Of a stretch of 64,000 bases of DNA, positions 61,984-64,000 are shown one piece after another; the first letter of the stretch is position 1, and each line of letters opens with the position of its first letter. The notes under the pieces are model-generated. The model saw only the letters and a program-made list of their open reading frames with translations, made no database searches and was not told where the DNA came from. A program made the position numbers and the translations under genes. The stretch lies in the NCBI GenBank assembly GCA_963545565.1, contig CAUUJV010000001.1, positions 286,967 to 350,966 on the forward strand, written 5' to 3'. Source of the DNA: CAUUJV01 sp963545565. Its GTDB lineage: Bacteria > Actinomycetota > Actinomycetes > Actinomycetales > Bifidobacteriaceae.

Positions 61984-63210
61984 CTAGTTCAGCGAAGACT
62001 CATAGGCTGAAGTCTTTTCAGCTGCATTGGCAGCCGTGACCTCACCGTTTGCGATCGCCTTGCCGAAGTTCTCAGTAGGAGTCCAGAAGTTAGACATTGC
62101 TGCCAGAGTCGGCTGAAGGATCGACGTGTTAGCAATGGTGTTCATCTGTGCGACTGCAGATGGATCAGACTCGATTGAGGAATCAGAAGCCAGAGACTTG
62201 TCAGAAGGAACGATACTACGCATGCTGTAGTGGCGCTTCTGAGCAGCGGTGGAACCGAGGAATGCAGCAAACTGCGAAGCAATCTTGGTGTTCTTGGAAT
62301 TAGGGTTATAAGCCACAGCCTTGGAACCAGAGAAAGACTTGAGCTGAGTGCTGGTGCCGTCCAGATCGAAGGATGGGAGCTGAGCTGCTGCATAGTTATC
62401 GCCCAAAGCCTTCTTAACAGCGGAAGCATCCCATGTTCCGGAGAAGAGCACATCTACAGAACCATCAGCAAGACCAGCCAGACCAGAGCCGTCAGCATCA
62501 AGAACGAAGTTGGGGTTGTTCTTGAGAGCAACCAGATACTTAGTAACTGCCTCAGCCTTATCGCCCAGCTTGATACCTGCAGAAGACTTGGTGCCCTTTT
62601 CGCCGTAGAAGGTAGCTCCAGCGCCTGCATAGAAGGCCGGCACATACCATGAATTAGACATTGGGAAGGAAACCTTGCCCTTAGCGATCATCTTGTCGAG
62701 AGACTTGATGTCATCGCTGGAGAACTTGGACTTGTTGTAATACATGAACCATGTGTTGCCAGTGTAAGGAACACCATACAGCTTGCCATCAGAACCGGTG
62801 ACAGAGCTGACCACAGCGTCATCGTTCTGCTTCTTGACCTGAGAAGCCGCATCATCAGAGAGTTCGCCGATAGCATTGGCATCGATCAAGGTGCCGAGCT
62901 GATCATTAGCGAACATATAAACATCAGCAGCGGCCGACGGATCGGACTTCACTGTTGTACCTGCGTCACCTTCGGCAACAACAGCATTCTTCCATGTGAT
63001 GTTGTAATTCGGGTGAGCCTTCTCGAAAGCCTTCTCCATCGTTGGCAGCCAAGAGTTCTTGTTTGCCTGATCCTCCTGTGGGGACCACACGGTGAGCGTC
63101 ACGGTGGCTTTGCTGCCTGAACCGGATGAAGATGAGTTTCCGCACGCTGCCATGCCTGCGATCATTGCCACAGACGCAGCGATACCCAGAATCTTCTTTC
63201 CATCGATCAT
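61984..63210 (-). CDS. malE: Maltodextrin-binding lipoprotein MalE
   Basis: The extracellular solute-binding protein of the importer, 408 residues. The N-terminus MIDGKKILGIAASVAMIAGMAACG is a lipoprotein signal with the lipobox MAAC (Cys23), followed by a Ser/Gly linker. The mature part starts VTLTVWSPQEDQANKNSWLPTMEKAFEKAHP and includes KLYGVPYTGNTWFMYYNKSKF, as in maltose-binding proteins. I start at 63210, after AGGAGGAAATC. It heads malE-malF-malG and is divergent from the GH13 gene. Confidence 0.94.
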   Translation of the reverse strand: MIDGKKILGIAASVAMIAGMAACGNSSSSGSGSKATVTLTVWSPQEDQANKNSWLPTMEKAFEKAHPNYNITWKNAVVAEGDAGTTVKSDPSAAADVYMFANDQLGTLIDANAIGELSDDAASQVKKQNDDAVVSSVTGSDGKLYGVPYTGNTWFMYYNKSKFSSDDIKSLDKMIAKGKVSFPMSNSWYVPAFYAGAGATFYGEKGTKSSAGIKLGDKAEAVTKYLVALKNNPNFVLDADGSGLAGLADGSVDVLFSGTWDASAVKKALGDNYAAAQLPSFDLDGTSTQLKSFSGSKAVAYNPNSKNTKIASQFAAFLGSTAAQKRHYSMRSIVPSDKSLASDSSIESDPSAVAQMNTIANTSILQPTLAAMSNFWTPTENFGKAIANGEVTAANAAEKTSAYESSLN

Positions 63211-63408
63211 CTTTGATTTCCTCCTATAACTGCCCGAGTTACCGAAGCAGTCCAACCTCTTTCAGCAGATGTTGATGGCTTCTGTGCCACAACAATATAT
63301 ATAGTGTAGCATGAATCTTGAACGTTCTAATCGACGTTTTCAAAGAAAATATCAAAGCCGATTCAACGCTGGTTTGAAGCATCAGTTTCTCAGGACCAAG
63401 GACACACT
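63211..63408. promoter_or_regulatory. Divergent malE / GH13 control region
   Basis: A 198-bp spacer between two divergent genes. It contains TTGAACGTTCTAA (63318-63330), a near-palindrome with an AACGTT centre, shared with the amylopullulanase upstream region. On the malE side TACACTATATATA may supply a -10 element just downstream of the operator. A LacI-type repressor would be expected; none is inside the window. Confidence 0.55.
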
Positions 63409-64000
63409 ATGACCGCACGTTTCCCACATCCGCAATGGCTTAATTCCGCCGTTTTCTACGAGGTCTATCCTCAGTCTTTTTACGATTCGAATGGGGATGG
63501 CATTGGAGACATTCAGGGGATCATCGAAAAATTAGATTACATTTCTTCCATGTCCGTGACCGCATTGTGGATAAACCCGTGCTTTGACTCCCCTTTTAAA
63601 GATGCCGGCTATGACGTGCGCGACTACAAGAAAGTGGCAGAGCGTTATGGCACCAATGACGACTTGATTGAGCTCTTCCGCGCTGCTCACGATCGCGGGA
63701 TCCGAGTACTGCTCGACCTTGTGCCCGGCCACACCAGCGAGGAACATGAGTGGTTCCGCCAGTCATCACAAGTCGTTACGCCAGAAACTGAGCAATATTC
63801 AAAGCGCTACATCTGGACTGATTCCTGGGTAGAGGGGTGCCCCGGGCTCCCCTTTATCGGCGGTGAAGCTGAGCGGAACGGCACCTATATTTTGAATTTT
63901 TTCAAGAGCCAGCCGGCGCTCAACTATGGATTCGGCCACCGCACGAGGCCATGGATGTCGAGTCCTGACTCCCCCGAAGCCCAGGCGACGCGCGATGCCA
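63409..64000 (+). CDS. GH13 alpha-glucosidase (3' end outside window)
   Basis: The first ~197 codons of a cytoplasmic glycoside hydrolase 13 enzyme of the alpha-glucosidase / oligo-1,6-glucosidase kind. It begins PHPQWLNSAVFYEVYPQSFYDSNGDGIGDIQGI, the classic QSFxDSxGDGxGD start. It has ALWINPCFDSPFKDAGYDVRDY and conserved region I LLDLVPGHTS, with Gly where many members have Asn. No signal peptide, which fits hydrolysis of imported maltodextrins. AAGGA lies just before the ATG. The catalytic residues lie past the window edge. Confidence 0.9.
   Translation, partial: MTARFPHPQWLNSAVFYEVYPQSFYDSNGDGIGDIQGIIEKLDYISSMSVTALWINPCFDSPFKDAGYDVRDYKKVAERYGTNDDLIELFRAAHDRGIRVLLDLVPGHTSEEHEWFRQSSQVVTPETEQYSKRYIWTDSWVEGCPGLPFIGGEAERNGTYILNFFKSQPALNYGFGHRTRPWMSSPDSPEAQATRDA

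Overview
The window is chromosomal DNA from an actinobacterium of the Bifidobacteriaceae. Evidence is the fused shikimate kinase/3-dehydroquinate synthase (AroKB), the sufB-D-C-S-U-sufT order, the alaS-ruvX-mltG-aroC-aroKB-aroQ-pyrG neighbourhood and a glycogen/maltodextrin gene set of bifidobacterial type. The first ~50 kb is visibly AT-rich, which points to a low-G+C member such as Gardnerella or Alloscardovia rather than a typical Bifidobacterium. The species call is inference; no rRNA or tRNA gene was recognised.

Layout. 1-3.3 kb: uracil permease (cut by the window edge), glgC and an orphan hypothetical. 3.3-9.5 kb: a complete Suf iron-sulfur assembly operon. 9.6-16 kb: pyrG, a threonine aldolase broken by an in-frame stop, aroQ, aroKB and aroC. 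15.9-25.6 kb: a prepilin-peptidase-like gene, mltG, ruvX, alaS, two small envelope proteins, a histidine phosphatase, a small membrane protein, an MFS exporter and rpsD with a structured leader. 25.6-32.1 kb: UvrD/PcrA helicase, a PutP-like symporter and xpt-pbuX purine salvage. 32.2-49.1 kb is a mosaic of membrane proteins, two TetR regulators, small hypotheticals, a membrane/cytidylate-kinase fusion, glutathione peroxidase, a C-S lyase, a UDG-family protein, a frameshifted aldo/keto reductase and an Ig-like/polysaccharide deacetylase.

49.2-50.9 kb is the remnant of a phase-variable type I restriction locus. A tyrosine recombinase sits between two perfect 27-bp inverted repeats that encode the HsdS C-terminal motif. 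A half-length hsdS lies on one side, and on the other is a deletion scar joining an apparent hsdM start to an hsdS tail.

Beyond ~51 kb the DNA becomes clearly richer in G+C. After a decayed DUF4241 gene comes a starch/glycogen cluster: a 1,653-residue secreted amylopullulanase, a TraX-like membrane protein, a HAD phosphatase, malG, malF, malE and a divergent GH13 glucosidase that runs off the end. The amylopullulanase upstream region and the malE/GH13 intergenic region share a 14-bp motif (AACGTTCTAATYGA, 13 of 14 bases identical), a candidate operator for one regulator. The logic is extracellular hydrolysis of alpha-glucans, ABC uptake of maltodextrins (the ATPase is not in the window) and cytoplasmic hydrolysis. 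GlgC at the other end of the window makes ADP-glucose for glycogen storage.

Single-base lesions recur: a nonsense codon in the threonine aldolase, one-base shifts in the aldo/keto reductase and DUF4241 genes, and a shifted C-terminus in the amylopullulanase. They are either real decay or sequencing error.
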